The position numbers and the translations under genes were made by a program. From contig NZ_JASZYG010000006.1 of the NCBI RefSeq assembly GCF_030317105.1, forward strand, positions 1 through 64,000: a stretch of 64,000 nucleotides of DNA, read 5' to 3'. The notes beneath the pieces are model-generated. The model did no database searches, was not told where the DNA came from, and saw only the letters and a list, made by a program, of their open reading frames with translations. Below are positions 17,509-26,956 of the stretch, in pieces; position 1 is the first letter of the stretch, and the number at the start of each line of letters is the position of its first letter. This stretch comes from Variovorax brevis (GTDB lineage: Bacteria > Pseudomonadota > Gammaproteobacteria > Burkholderiales > Burkholderiaceae_C).

Positions 17509-18204
17509 ATGCAAACCACGACTTCGGGCCCGAATGCGGCCACGCTCGCACCGACGGCGCTGATCGACAGCAACCACCCCGCCGTCGTCGACTTCGCGGC
17601 CACGCACGCGCAGGGCGCAGACGATCGCGAGCGCGCGGTGTCGCTCTACTACGCCGTGCGGGATCGCTTCCGTTACGACCCGTACCGCATCGACCTGTCG
17701 CCGAAAGGCATGCGGGCGAGCCAGGTGATCGCGCAAGGCTTTGGCTGGTGCGTGCCCAAGGCCGCCCTTCTCGCAGCCGCTGCGCGCGCCGTTGGCATTC
17801 CCGCGCGGGTCGGCTACGCGGACGTGCGCAATCACCTGTCGACACAGCGCATGCGCGAGACCATGCAGACGGACGTCTTCATTTGGCACGGCTACACGGA
17901 GCTTTGGCTGGATGGCGCGTGGGTCAAGTCCACGCCCGCATTCAACGTCGAGTTGTGCCAGCGCTTCGGCTTGTTGCCGCTCGAATGGGACGGGCGGGCC
18001 GATTCGCTCTATCACCCTTTTGACGGCGAAGGACGGCGGCACATGGAGTACGTTGGAGAACGCGGCGCATTCGACGACATGCCGCTCGAGCGCATCGTGA
18101 GCGATTTCGCGACCACCTACCCGGGGTGGAAAGGACTCACGAAGGCTGGAGTAAGCTTCGACGCCGACGTGCAGGGGGAAGTGAATCCTGCACGTGAGGC
18201 GTGA
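17509..18204 (+). CDS. Transglutaminase-like (papain-fold) protein
   Basis: This 231-residue soluble protein has the transglutaminase core: catalytic cysteine in GWCVPKAALLAAAARAVGIPARVGYADVR (residues 79-107, given here as 'GWCVPKAALLAAA' and 'VGIPARVGYADVR') and catalytic histidine in IWHGYTELWLDGAWVK. The third-position residue that follows the histidine (STPAFN) is not an obvious aspartate. This is a common variant of bacterial stand-alone members, whose reactions are mostly unknown. It could be a peptidase rather than a cross-linking enzyme. There is no signal peptide. It is followed by dacC-type gene at 18390 with 185 bases between. Confidence 0.85.
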   Translation: MQTTTSGPNAATLAPTALIDSNHPAVVDFAATHAQGADDRERAVSLYYAVRDRFRYDPYRIDLSPKGMRASQVIAQGFGWCVPKAALLAAAARAVGIPARVGYADVRNHLSTQRMRETMQTDVFIWHGYTELWLDGAWVKSTPAFNVELCQRFGLLPLEWDGRADSLYHPFDGEGRRHMEYVGERGAFDDMPLERIVSDFATTYPGWKGLTKAGVSFDADVQGEVNPAREA

Positions 18205-18389
18205 AGTCGCCCGCCTTCCAGTTACAACTTTTGTTCAGCAGGCGAAGCCGTCGCAAGCCACGTGCGGGTCACGCCGCTTCGAGGAAGCCCCCTTCGCTGG
18301 CTGAACTTGCACTGCGATTCCGGATCCTCTGTGCACGATTCAAAATCCGGCGCTTTGTCCGCCACAATTCCGTTTTGCCCCTGACCCCC

Positions 18390-19631
18390 ATGCAACTCAA
18401 AAGTTTCTCCCTCATTCCGGTCGCCCTGGCAATTTCCGCAGGCGCCCTGGTTCCCGATTCGGCGTCCTTCGCGGCCTCCCACACCGCCAAGCACGCGACC
18501 CAGAAGAAGCCCGCGGCCACCGCGCCGGCCACGCCTCCAGCATCTTCAGATACCGCGGTTGCCGGCGGCGCCCCTGCGCTCCCCGCCAAGGCATGGCTCT
18601 TGATGGACTTCGACTCGGGCGAGGTGCTCGCTTCGGCCAACCCCGACGAGCCGCTGCCGCCCGCGTCGCTGACCAAGATGATGACCAGTTTCCTGGTCGA
18701 ACAGGCACTTCGCTCGGGCAAGCTCAAGAAGGACGACCTTGTGTCGGTCAGCCAGAACGCCTGGTGCCGTGGCTCGGGCACCGAGTCATGCATGTACCTG
18801 CCGCTCAACAGCCAGGCCACGGTGATCGACATCTTGCGCGGCATCATCATCCAGTCGGGCAATGACGCGTCCAAGGCGATCGCCGAGCACATGGCCGGCT
18901 CCGAAGAGGGCTTTGCCAAGCTCATGAATGCCGAGGCCAAGCGCCTCGGAATGACGCACACGAATTTCGTGAACGCGACGGGCCTGCCCGACCCGGACCA
19001 CAAGTCGTCTGCGCGCGACCTCGCGATCCTGGCGCGCGCAATCGTCCGCGACAGCTCCGACTTCTACCCGATCTATGCGGAGCGCGAGTTCACGTACAAC
19101 AAGATCAAGCAGGGCAATCGCAACGCCCTGCTCTATACCGACCCCACGGTCGACGGACTGAAGACCGGCCACACCCAGGAGGCGGGCTACTGCCTCGTCA
19201 CTTCGTCCAAGCGCAACGGGATGCGCCTGATCACGGTGATCCTCAACACCAACAGCGCGCAGGCGCGTGCCGACCAGACGCGCACGCTGCTCGGCTGGGG
19301 CTTTGGCAACTTCGAAAAGGCCACCCCGATCCAGCCCGACGCGGTCGTCGCGACGGCCAAGGTCAGCTTCGGGAAGGCCGATACGGTTGCGGCGGGTCTG
19401 GGATCGCCATGGAGTCTCACGGTACCGCGGGGCCAGCAAGTGCGAACCACGGTACAGGTCAAGCCGGACCTCGAGGCGCCGGTGACCAAGGGCATGGTGA
19501 TCGGCAAGGTCGTCGCGGAGTCGAACGGCAAGCCGGTGGGGGAAACGCCGCTGGTCGCGCAAGCCGACGTGGAACGCTCAGGCTGGCTGCGGCGCATGTG
19601 GCAGCACATTCTCAAGTGGTTTGGCAAGTGA
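18390..19631 (+). CDS. dacC: D-alanyl-D-alanine carboxypeptidase (PBP5/6 type)
   Basis: A 413-residue low-molecular-mass penicillin-binding protein that trims the terminal D-Ala of peptidoglycan pentapeptides in the periplasm. It has a signal peptide (MQLKSFSLIPVALAISAGAL), an Ala/Pro-rich linker to about residue 65, then the serine-peptidase S11 domain: Ser93-Leu-Thr-Lys, SGND, and KTG in VDGLKTGHT. The C-terminal PBP5-type beta domain covers about residues 315-400. It ends in an amphipathic membrane-anchoring helix (SGWLRRMWQHILKWFGK). The ATG at 18390 was chosen for the signal peptide. The gene symbol is by family; dacA/dacC cannot be told apart here. Confidence 0.93.
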   Translation: MQLKSFSLIPVALAISAGALVPDSASFAASHTAKHATQKKPAATAPATPPASSDTAVAGGAPALPAKAWLLMDFDSGEVLASANPDEPLPPASLTKMMTSFLVEQALRSGKLKKDDLVSVSQNAWCRGSGTESCMYLPLNSQATVIDILRGIIIQSGNDASKAIAEHMAGSEEGFAKLMNAEAKRLGMTHTNFVNATGLPDPDHKSSARDLAILARAIVRDSSDFYPIYAEREFTYNKIKQGNRNALLYTDPTVDGLKTGHTQEAGYCLVTSSKRNGMRLITVILNTNSAQARADQTRTLLGWGFGNFEKATPIQPDAVVATAKVSFGKADTVAAGLGSPWSLTVPRGQQVRTTVQVKPDLEAPVTKGMVIGKVVAESNGKPVGETPLVAQADVERSGWLRRMWQHILKWFGK

Positions 19632-20020
19632 AGCGCGGGTGGCGCAAGGACGCCACCTGACCTGCTCCTGGAGATGCGCTTGAAGGGATAGACGCACGAT
19701 GCTGTGATGCGACCCTTCGCCGGTAGTCGCGCATGGATTTTCGGTCAACCCACCGCATCCAAGCGGTCTCGCACCCGAGGGCGCGTGCGCTGGCGCTGGA
19801 GCCATGGATCATGTTGTCGCAACGGCGGAAGCTCCGGCGGCTCGCAGCGCGCCGCCGCAACCCTTGGCCTCTCCCGTACCCACGCCTGCACTCAACTTGT
19901 TGGTGATCGAGCCTGACGCTGCTGGCGGATGGCAGCTGGAACTACCTGGTGGACATCGTGCTGCCGCGGTGCAGGCACTGCGCGCAAGCGGCCAGTCCCT
20001 TGAGGACGTGTTCACCTCAG
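19632..20020. other. Gap of 389 bases between dacC and the CadC-like gene
   Basis: There is no well-supported gene here. A stem (GGTGGCG/CGCCACC, 19638-19657) follows dacC but lacks a T tract, so it is not a clear terminator. An 83-codon frame from 19804 runs into the 3' end of the opposite gene and ends at 20055. Its late SLEDVF segment faintly recalls the C-terminus of ABC ATPases, but there is no other support and only a cramped GGAG three bases before the ATG. Confidence 0.5.
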
Positions 20021-21715
20021 CTACGGCGGCAATCCTGCCGCTCGCATCCATTTGACACAGCGCTCGAACACCGGGGCCGACCCTTGGTACTGGGGTGCGC
20101 ATGCCAGTGTTGCGCTGTAGCCATTGGCCTGAACGCCGAGCGCCGCGAATTGTGCGCGCGCCGCATCGATACCACCCAACTCACCCTCCGCGATGATCAT
20201 CACGACGCGGCACGGCCGGTACAGCGGCGCCTTGCGCAGGCAGTCCTCAGCCGTGCGCCGAGCTGCTTCGTATTGCTCGTTCGGCCACAACACCTGCGCA
20301 TGGATGGCGGTGAAGTACACCGGCGGAATCGGATTCATCGCCATCGCGCGTTCGACCGAGCGCAGTGCCTCTGCCGGCGCGCGCGCGCCCAACAGTGCAA
20401 TGGAATGGAACAACCAGGCTTCCGCATCGCCGGGCCCCAGCTCGATGGCGCGCTGCGCTGCAGCCAGCGCCTGCTCGTTTGCGCCGGGGATCCCGACGTA
20501 GGCAACCATCAACGCCTGCCATGCGCCCGATGCGTTGGGGTCCAGCTCAATGCCCCGGTTGATCTGCGCAACCGCTTCCGGCATGCGCTCGAAATGGCCC
20601 CATTCACTGGTCAAGCCGAAATGCACGTCGACTGCATTGAGCCAGCCCAGCGCCCACCATGCCGGCCCGTAGTTCGGGTCAGTTGCCAACACCCGCTCAA
20701 GGGTGGTGCGAGCTTCGCGCGTCGCTTCGGGCGCGAAGCGATGCTTCAGCGCGTGGCCATTCTGCGTCAGGGCATAGACGTCGAGCGATTTCGGCGACGC
20801 CCCGGCAGCACGCTGCTTCTCGCTTTCGCGCACTTTTGAAAACAGCGTCCCCGAGACCTTGCCCAGGACCTCGTCGAGCGCGTGCACCACGCCCCCGCCC
20901 TCGGTTTCATGCCTGGACACCCAAAGCACCTTCTCGGCACGGGCATCGATCAACTGGACTTCGAGTTGCAATCGCTCGCCGTTGCGTTCCACGAGGCCGT
21001 CGATGAGGTATTGGGCGCGCAACCGACGCCCGATCTCCGTCACCGGCAAGCCCTTGTCGCTGACCGCGAAACTGGAGTGGTGTGCTACCACGTTCAATCC
21101 CTGGTTGCGGCCGAGTTCCATGATGATGTGTTCGGCCACGCCACGCGCGAGCATCGCGCCCTCTTCCGTACCGGCCCTGTCGCGAAACGCCAGCACTGCA
21201 ATCTGTGGCGGCTCGCGCGTCGGTGCCGGCGACTGCTGCACCGCCCAGCCGACCATGACCAGAATCGCAGCAACAGCGAGGCCGCCAGCCCACGCTATCC
21301 GGGCGGGTCGGCGCGACGTGGCGATGCGGCTGCTGTCTGAAGCGGCTGTCGGTATTGCGCCGGCGCTGGCGTCATCATTTGCCACCTCTGAGGTCAGCAG
21401 GTAGCCGCGCCGCTGCACCGTGCGGACCAGCCTGTGCTCGTTGTCGCCGAGTACGCGCCGGATGTCCGCGATCGCCTGCACCAACGAATCCTCAGTCACG
21501 ACATCGTCGGGCCAGACGCGCTGCATCAAATCAGCCTTGGTGACGACATGGCCGACATCGGTGGCCAAGGCAAGCAGCACTTCGAGCGCCTGCTTTCGCA
21601 ACTCAGCCGGGGCGCCATCCGGGCCGCGCAGCTCACCGCGGCGCAGGTCGAGTTCGAATGAAGCGAGCCGCAAGCTTCCCGGCGGATCCGCATCGACAGA
21701 CAGCACGCTGTTCAT
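20021..21715 (-). CDS. CadC-like winged-helix regulator with membrane segment, TolB-like and TPR regions
   Basis: A 564-residue protein. Residues 10-105 form an OmpR/PhoB-type winged helix (LRKQALEVLLALATDVGHVV, DDVVTEDSLVQAIADIRRVL, VQRRGYLL). A single membrane helix lies near residues 140-160 (IAWAGGLAVAAILVMVGWAV). A TolB-like region follows (PQIAVLAFRDRAGTEEG...QYLIDGLVERNGERLQ), then TPR-type repeats to the end. The layout matches membrane-bound one-component regulators of the CadC/ToxR type, with the sensing half outside. The ATG at 21715 has GGAG at the right distance. It is divergent from an alpha/beta-hydrolase lipoprotein gene, its likely target. The signal is unknown. Confidence 0.88.
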   Translation of the reverse strand: MNSVLSVDADPPGSLRLASFELDLRRGELRGPDGAPAELRKQALEVLLALATDVGHVVTKADLMQRVWPDDVVTEDSLVQAIADIRRVLGDNEHRLVRTVQRRGYLLTSEVANDDASAGAIPTAASDSSRIATSRRPARIAWAGGLAVAAILVMVGWAVQQSPAPTREPPQIAVLAFRDRAGTEEGAMLARGVAEHIIMELGRNQGLNVVAHHSSFAVSDKGLPVTEIGRRLRAQYLIDGLVERNGERLQLEVQLIDARAEKVLWVSRHETEGGGVVHALDEVLGKVSGTLFSKVRESEKQRAAGASPKSLDVYALTQNGHALKHRFAPEATREARTTLERVLATDPNYGPAWWALGWLNAVDVHFGLTSEWGHFERMPEAVAQINRGIELDPNASGAWQALMVAYVGIPGANEQALAAAQRAIELGPGDAEAWLFHSIALLGARAPAEALRSVERAMAMNPIPPVYFTAIHAQVLWPNEQYEAARRTAEDCLRKAPLYRPCRVVMIIAEGELGGIDAARAQFAALGVQANGYSATLACAPQYQGSAPVFERCVKWMRAAGLPP

Positions 21716-21863
21716 GGCGATCTCCAGCTCGACTTTCGTCGAATTCACCGATTGTTCGTCGCGTTTTCGCCAACTGCTCAGGAATTTGGCTATGCACTGG
21801 CCGATGGTGATGAAAACGGCCCTCGATGCGAGGTTCCGTCGAGGAACCCCCAAGGAGTCAAGC

Positions 21864-22775
21864 ATGCCATCAGCACATTCTGTGAGAAAGCTCGTTGCCG
21901 GCGCCTGTCTGGCGGCCATTGCCAGTTGCGGCACGACGCCGCCCCCGACGCCGCGGGTGCAGTACATGGAGGCAAACGGTGCCCGGCTGCCCTATGTCGA
22001 CGAAGGCCGCGGCCCGACGGTGCTGTTCGTGCACGGTGGGCTCGGCGACTACCGCACCTGGAATCGACAGCGCAACGCCCTGGCGGCCGAGGGTTTTCGG
22101 GCAATCTCGTACAGCCTGCGCTACTTTGGCACCGGGCCATGGGCGCCAAACTGGCCTGCATTCGGGGTGCAGACCCATGCAGACGATCTCGCTGCCTTCA
22201 TCCGGGGACTGGATAGCGGGCCGGTGCACTTGGTTGGCTGGTCATACGGCGGGTCCATCGTGCTGGCTGTTGCAACGAAGCATTCAGACTTGCTGAAGAG
22301 CGCCTTGGTGTACGAGCCCGGCCAAACGAGCCACGTCACCGATCCGCTCGAACTCAAGACGCTCGGAGACGATGCGGCGGCAACGTTTGGACCGGTCATG
22401 CTGGCGCTGAAGAGCGACGACAACCCGGCAGCCGCGAAACAATTGATCGATGCCCTCGGCGGGCGCAAGGGCTACTTCGAGGAACAGCCGCCGTTTACCC
22501 GCGCGGTACAACTCGACAGCGCACGCGTCATGCCCGCGTTGTTCGCCGACAAGGCACCGCCCATCAGCTGCACGCAGCTGGGCCAGATCAAGCCGCCGGT
22601 CGCGATCGGCCGCGGAGCGAGCGGGCGGCCGTTCTTTCGGGTCATCGCTGATTCGGCGGCGCGGTGCATGCCGAACAGCACCCTGATCGTCGTACCGAAC
22701 GCAGGGCATCTGTGGCCAGGCGAGGATGTTCCTGGCTTCAATGCCACGCTGGTCGGCTTCCTGAAAGGGAAATGA
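21864..22775 (+). CDS. Alpha/beta-hydrolase, predicted lipoprotein
   Basis: A 303-residue hydrolase with a lipoprotein signal (SVRKLVAGACLAAIASC, lipobox IASC), so probably attached to a membrane on the periplasmic side. The fold is shown by VLFVHGGLGDYRTWNRQ (oxyanion region), the nucleophile elbow GWSYGGS and the histidine in NAGHLWPGED. The ATG at 21864 follows AAGGAG. It is divergent from the CadC-like regulator, which suggests control by it. The substrate (ester, lactone or similar) is unknown. Confidence 0.85.
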   Translation: MPSAHSVRKLVAGACLAAIASCGTTPPPTPRVQYMEANGARLPYVDEGRGPTVLFVHGGLGDYRTWNRQRNALAAEGFRAISYSLRYFGTGPWAPNWPAFGVQTHADDLAAFIRGLDSGPVHLVGWSYGGSIVLAVATKHSDLLKSALVYEPGQTSHVTDPLELKTLGDDAAATFGPVMLALKSDDNPAAAKQLIDALGGRKGYFEEQPPFTRAVQLDSARVMPALFADKAPPISCTQLGQIKPPVAIGRGASGRPFFRVIADSAARCMPNSTLIVVPNAGHLWPGEDVPGFNATLVGFLKGK

Positions 22776-22988
22776 CCATTCGCGAATGGGCCCTGGAGGG
22801 GAGCACAGGATGTTCGCCGTGCGATGGGTGCCTGATTCCCGACTCGCCCGGATCGGCTTCGACTGCCGGGCGAATGCGAAGAGCCCCCCTATTTCAGCTT
22901 GGCCGGGTTCTTCAGCATTCATGCGTTTTCAGGGAGCGACCCCCTGCGGCGTCGCGAAGCGGGAACACGCCCCGCCCATCGAGCGCAC

Positions 22989-23921
22989 CTACAGGTTGCC
23001 ATCAAGAAACTCGATGACATCCTTGGTCACGGCTTCCTTCTGGGCGATGTTGGTCCAGACCGTCGCGCCGCGCTTGGCGCAGGTCTTGCGCATCTCGGCC
23101 AGAAGCCCCACACCAGTCCTTGGGAACGTCTTGTCGTTGAAGGTGAAGCTTCCGTCTGGCTCAAGAATGGAAACACAGTCCATGAAAGTCTCGGCATCGC
23201 TGAGCCGAAACATTCGCACATGCGCTGGATCTCCATCGAATCCATGTGCGGCGTTGGGATAGATCCTGGTCTTGACCGATCCACCGGCACTTGCATAGCC
23301 GGCAGCGGACTCTAGACATGACCTGGTTCCGACCCAGTCATCCTTCTCCGCCAGAACGAGAAAGAGCTTGCTTGCAGGCTTGGCCTCTCTCGGCCTGGTG
23401 GTGCACCCGGGATAGAAGGGAATCGACACCGAAAAACGATCTTTTTGCGCTGGGAGATAGTTGCGATCGGCCGCCTGCATGCTCACCGTGCCGCCGCGCG
23501 AGAAACCCATGATCGCTGTCTTGTCCTCCGCGTAGCCTAGCCCCAGCAGGTAGCGGCGCGCAGCAAATGCGTCCTGTGCCTGCTGCAGGGACGCCAGCTT
23601 GCCCTGATCGCTGACCGTGCTTCCAATTCCGCGCGGCCCGAAGGTGTCGATGGCCAGCGCCGCATACCCCGCCGCACTCAGCGCCCGCCCCCAATAGCCC
23701 TCCCGGCCGTCGCTCCATCCACCGGAGCCGTGCACCAGCACGACAGTGCCTTTGACGGGCCCCGACGGCTTGTAGAGCACTGCATTGATCGTCAGCATTC
23801 CACCGGCGAACTGAGGCGACTCGAAGCTCACGGCAGCACCATCCTTTGGTTGTGCATACGCCGACGCACTCATCGCCATGGCGCAAGCCATCAAGAATGC
23901 CTGGGGCCATCGCGCCATCAT
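22989..23921 (-). CDS. Exported dienelactone-hydrolase-family protein
   Basis: A 310-residue protein with a signal peptide (MMARWPQAFLMACAMAMSAS, cleavage after AYA) and an alpha/beta-hydrolase core: VVLVHGSGGWSD, nucleophile elbow GFSRGG, AEKDDW with the likely acid, and NAAHGFDGDP with the histidine. It is most like the dienelactone hydrolase group, several members of which are general esterases. AAGGAG precedes the ATG at 23921. Between its 3' end and the previous gene lie about 210 bases with nothing recognised. The substrate is unknown. Confidence 0.85.
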   Translation of the reverse strand: MMARWPQAFLMACAMAMSASAYAQPKDGAAVSFESPQFAGGMLTINAVLYKPSGPVKGTVVLVHGSGGWSDGREGYWGRALSAAGYAALAIDTFGPRGIGSTVSDQGKLASLQQAQDAFAARRYLLGLGYAEDKTAIMGFSRGGTVSMQAADRNYLPAQKDRFSVSIPFYPGCTTRPREAKPASKLFLVLAEKDDWVGTRSCLESAAGYASAGGSVKTRIYPNAAHGFDGDPAHVRMFRLSDAETFMDCVSILEPDGSFTFNDKTFPRTGVGLLAEMRKTCAKRGATVWTNIAQKEAVTKDVIEFLDGNL

Positions 23922-24027
23922 GACCGCTCCTTCGGTGCTGCTGATCAGCCATTGTGGCGGCCTCAACGCCACGCAGGCAAGCTGCCTGGCCCACGCGCGG
24001 CCTCAGCCGCACGACGCCAACTCAAGA

Positions 24028-24429
24028 TCAAGCGCTGAAGGCAGCCGCGACGGCGTGCGTGTCTTCATACGATTGAAACGACGTCACCTTTCCGTCACGA
24101 AGCGTCCACGCCATCGCCCAGTCGCTTGCGAAAGACTTGCCGGTCGGCTTGGCGCGCGCTGTCCATGCGCCGAGCACCACGACGCGGTCGCCGCTGGCGA
24201 AGAATTCCTTCGGTTCAAAGGACTGAACTTCCACGTTGGCGCCAAGCGAGGCAAAAAAGGACTGCACTGCGTCCACGCCCTGCCGACGACGTGCATAGGG
24301 AACCGATTCGGGGCCCGCATTGACCCAGGCCACATCGGCGGTGAGTTGACCGAGGATGGCCGGAATATTGCCTTGGCCGAATGCGGCGTAGATCTGTTGC
24401 ACGGTCTTGATGTTGTCTTGTTCGTTCAT
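24028..24429 (-). CDS. SnoaL-like (NTF2-fold) protein
   Basis: A 133-residue single-domain protein of the SnoaL-like/ketosteroid-isomerase fold: NIKTVQQIYAAFGQGNIPAI at the N-terminus, DVAWVNAGP, and FFASGDRVVVLGAWTARAKPTGKSF (given in two parts: 'FFASGDRVVVLGAW', 'TARAKPTGKSF') typical of the cone-shaped barrel. GAGC precedes the ATG. Such proteins bind small hydrophobic molecules and some isomerise or hydrolyse them; most have no known substrate. It is upstream of, and co-directional with, the dienelactone-hydrolase-like gene, about 100 bases apart. Confidence 0.85.
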   Translation of the reverse strand: MNEQDNIKTVQQIYAAFGQGNIPAILGQLTADVAWVNAGPESVPYARRRQGVDAVQSFFASLGANVEVQSFEPKEFFASGDRVVVLGAWTARAKPTGKSFASDWAMAWTLRDGKVTSFQSYEDTHAVAAAFSA

Positions 24430-24780
24430 GTTCGCTCCTCAAGTGTTTTGCGGACAGGTGGATGGGCAGTGGCAGCAACGTGTCCGCGTGCGTTGCCACA
24501 CCCGCTTTTACGTACCATCTTTGTCCGCGGATTCACCCATTTCAAGGGCCTCGACGCGTTCCCATTGCGCGCATGGACACGCGGCTTCGCTTGGTGCGGG
24601 TTCCCGCCAATTCAACGCAAGGCACGGTCAGATACATTCATTGCTATCCTCGGGGCGGCCCCGCCCGGGAAGGTGCGCCGTGCCATCGAATGGACCAGGA
24701 TGAAACAAGGTGGTGCTTCGAGCCATGCGTGTTGGAGTGATCGTTGCGTCAGTGGCTTCGCCCGAGCGCGCTGAAGAATC
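24430..24780. other. Gap of 351 bases between SnoaL-like and hybrid kinase genes
   Basis: Divergent intergenic region that must hold promoters for both neighbours. Short frames exist but none has a ribosome site plus family likeness. No repeat, hairpin or RNA gene was recognised. Confidence 0.6.
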
Positions 24781-26892
24781 ATGATGTCCGATTCAAGCTT
24801 GCCAACGACAGGTCGGACCGCCGGCTTCCTGGACGGAGGCGGCGGCATGGGTGCATTGATGCGCTCGCACGACTGGTCGCAGTCAGCGCTCGGCCCGCCG
24901 GAAACCTGGCCGCAACCCTTGCGCACGGTCGTCGGGCTTCTTCTTCAATCGCGGTTCCCCATGTTCGTGGCTTGGGGAGAAGCGCTCAGCTTTCTCTACA
25001 ACGACCCGTACGCCGAAATCCTCGGCGCCAAGCATCCGCGCGCCCTGGGCATGCGCTTCGAGGACATCTGGTCGGAGATATGGCCGGACATCAGCCCGCT
25101 GATCGATGCCGCCATGGCGGGCCAGGCGATTTATCGCGAGGACCTGCCGCTCCTGATGAATCGCAAGGGCTACGACGAACAGACGTGGTTCACCTTTTCC
25201 TATTCGCCGCTGTGCGACGAGAGCGGCAAGATCGCCGGAATGTTCTGTGCGGTTTCGGAGACGACCCGCAGGGTGCTGGCCGAGCGTGGCCTGCGTGAGC
25301 TGAACGAGACGCTGGAACGCCGGGTGAGCGAGGCGCTTGCACAGCGCAAGCTCATGGCCGACATCGTGGAAGGCACCAATGCCTTCGTCCAGGTGGCCGA
25401 TCTCGACTACCGGTGGCTTGCCATCAACCGGTCGGCGGCGGACGAGTTCGAGCGCATCTTCGGCGTTCGCCCGAAGGTCGGCGACAGCATGCTGGAACTG
25501 CTGGCTTCGCAGCCGGCGCACCAAGCTGCGGTCAAGGCCGTGTGGAGCCGCGCGCTGGGCGGCGAGGAATTCGTGGAGACCGGGGAATTCGGGGATCCGG
25601 CGAGGGATCGCCGGTTCTACGAAATGCGCTACAGCACCTTGCGCGGAGCCGGTGGCGCACGCGTCGGTGCGTATCAGTTCGTCTACGACGTCACCGAGCG
25701 CGTGCTCGACCAGGAGCGCCTGAAAAAGGCCGAGGAGGCGCTTCGCCAATCCCAGAAGCTGGAGTCCCTCGGCCGGCTGACCGGCGGCGTGGCACACGAC
25801 TTCAACAACTTGCTGGCTGTGTTCGCAAACGGGCTGCAGTTGCTGGAACGCGGAATTGCGGCGGAGCAGCGGGAGCGCGTCCACGCCGCCATGCGCCGTG
25901 CCCTGGCCCGCGGAACCGGGTTGACGCACCAGCTGCTGGCGTTCACGCGCCGACAGCCCATCAATCCGACGTCGATCGACCTTGCGACCCACCTCCTTGG
26001 CATGCGTGAAATGCTCGAGCACTCGCTGCGGGGAGACACCCGTGTCGAGATGAATTTTGGAGCCGACCTCTGGCCCGTCGAAATCGATGCGGGCGAATTC
26101 GAGCTGGCGATGTTGAACCTGTTCGCCAACGCGCGGGACGCGATGCCCGAAGGCGGCGTCATCGCCATCGATGCCACGAACGTCATGCAAGCGGCCGATG
26201 AGGGTCCTCCGGCCGCCTGGCTTCAGCTTTCAGTCGCCGACACGGGAAGCGGTATGCCACCCGAGGTGCTGGAACGCGCGTTCGAGCCCTTCTTCACGAC
26301 CAAGGAGGTGGGCAAGGGGTCGGGATTGGGCTTGCCGCAGGTGTATGGCTTTGCGCAGCAATCCGGCGGCCAGCTCAGGATCGACAGCCGCATCCAGGTG
26401 GGCACCACCGTCACCCTGCTGTTGCCTCGCTCGCTGCGCCAGCCCGCCGCGCCGGTTGACGCAACGAGCGCGCTCTCTCTTCACGGTGACGGCAACGGTC
26501 GCCAGGTGCTTCTTGTCGAAGACGACGCCGAAGTCGCGGCGCTCACGCGCGAGATGCTGGGCCACCTGGGATTCACTGTCATCCACGCGGCAAGCCCGGC
26601 TGCGGCGCTGGGCGCGTTGGCCAACGCGCGAAGCATCGACGTCGTGTTCTCTGACGTCATGATGCCCGGCGGCGTCAGCGGCGTGGATCTCGCTCGCGAA
26701 ATCAGGCGCCGGCGCCCGGAGTTGCCCGTCGTGCTGACGACCGGTTATTCCGGCGCGGCGGGCGGGATGAACCACGCGGAATTCCGCCTGCTCCTGAAGC
26801 CGTACAGCCTCGAAGCCCTGGCCGACGCCCTGAGCGTCAACCCGGAGATCAGCGGGTTCCAGGCTCAGAATACAAACGTTCGCAAATCGTGA
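24781..26892 (+). CDS. Hybrid sensor histidine kinase with PAS domains and C-terminal receiver
   Basis: A 703-residue soluble hybrid kinase. It has an N-terminal PAS-like domain (about 25-165; ALGPPETWPQPLRTVVGLLL, FVAWGEALSFLYNDPY), a coiled segment, a second PAS (about 195-310), then the dimerisation helix with phospho-acceptor His339 (GGVAHDFNN). The ATPase domain follows (NLFANARDAMPEGG, ADTGSGMP, GKGSGLGLPQVYG) to about 548, and then a receiver domain with Asp625 (VVFSDVMMPGG). The lack of membrane segments suggests a cytoplasmic signal read by the PAS domains. It lies 64 bases upstream of the RsbQ-like gene and may be in one operon with it. The output partner is not in the window. Confidence 0.92.
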   Translation: MMSDSSLPTTGRTAGFLDGGGGMGALMRSHDWSQSALGPPETWPQPLRTVVGLLLQSRFPMFVAWGEALSFLYNDPYAEILGAKHPRALGMRFEDIWSEIWPDISPLIDAAMAGQAIYREDLPLLMNRKGYDEQTWFTFSYSPLCDESGKIAGMFCAVSETTRRVLAERGLRELNETLERRVSEALAQRKLMADIVEGTNAFVQVADLDYRWLAINRSAADEFERIFGVRPKVGDSMLELLASQPAHQAAVKAVWSRALGGEEFVETGEFGDPARDRRFYEMRYSTLRGAGGARVGAYQFVYDVTERVLDQERLKKAEEALRQSQKLESLGRLTGGVAHDFNNLLAVFANGLQLLERGIAAEQRERVHAAMRRALARGTGLTHQLLAFTRRQPINPTSIDLATHLLGMREMLEHSLRGDTRVEMNFGADLWPVEIDAGEFELAMLNLFANARDAMPEGGVIAIDATNVMQAADEGPPAAWLQLSVADTGSGMPPEVLERAFEPFFTTKEVGKGSGLGLPQVYGFAQQSGGQLRIDSRIQVGTTVTLLLPRSLRQPAAPVDATSALSLHGDGNGRQVLLVEDDAEVAALTREMLGHLGFTVIHAASPAAALGALANARSIDVVFSDVMMPGGVSGVDLAREIRRRRPELPVVLTTGYSGAAGGMNHAEFRLLLKPYSLEALADALSVNPEISGFQAQNTNVRKS

Positions 26893-26956
26893 TAATGGTC
26901 TTTTCCCATCGTCGGGCGGACCCACGGGCTGCGCGGCTTTTGCCAAAGGCCCGCAC

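Noticed and set aside
17424-17603. N-terminal extension of the MFS protein
   Set aside because: Polar, unlike family members, and would overlap the divergent transglutaminase gene.
19638-19657. Hairpin after dacC
   Set aside because: The seven-base stem is not followed by a T tract, so it is not called as a terminator.
19804-20055. An 83-codon frame after dacC
   Set aside because: Overlaps the 3' end of the CadC-like gene on the other strand, has a badly placed ribosome site and only a faint SLEDVF match to ABC ATPases.
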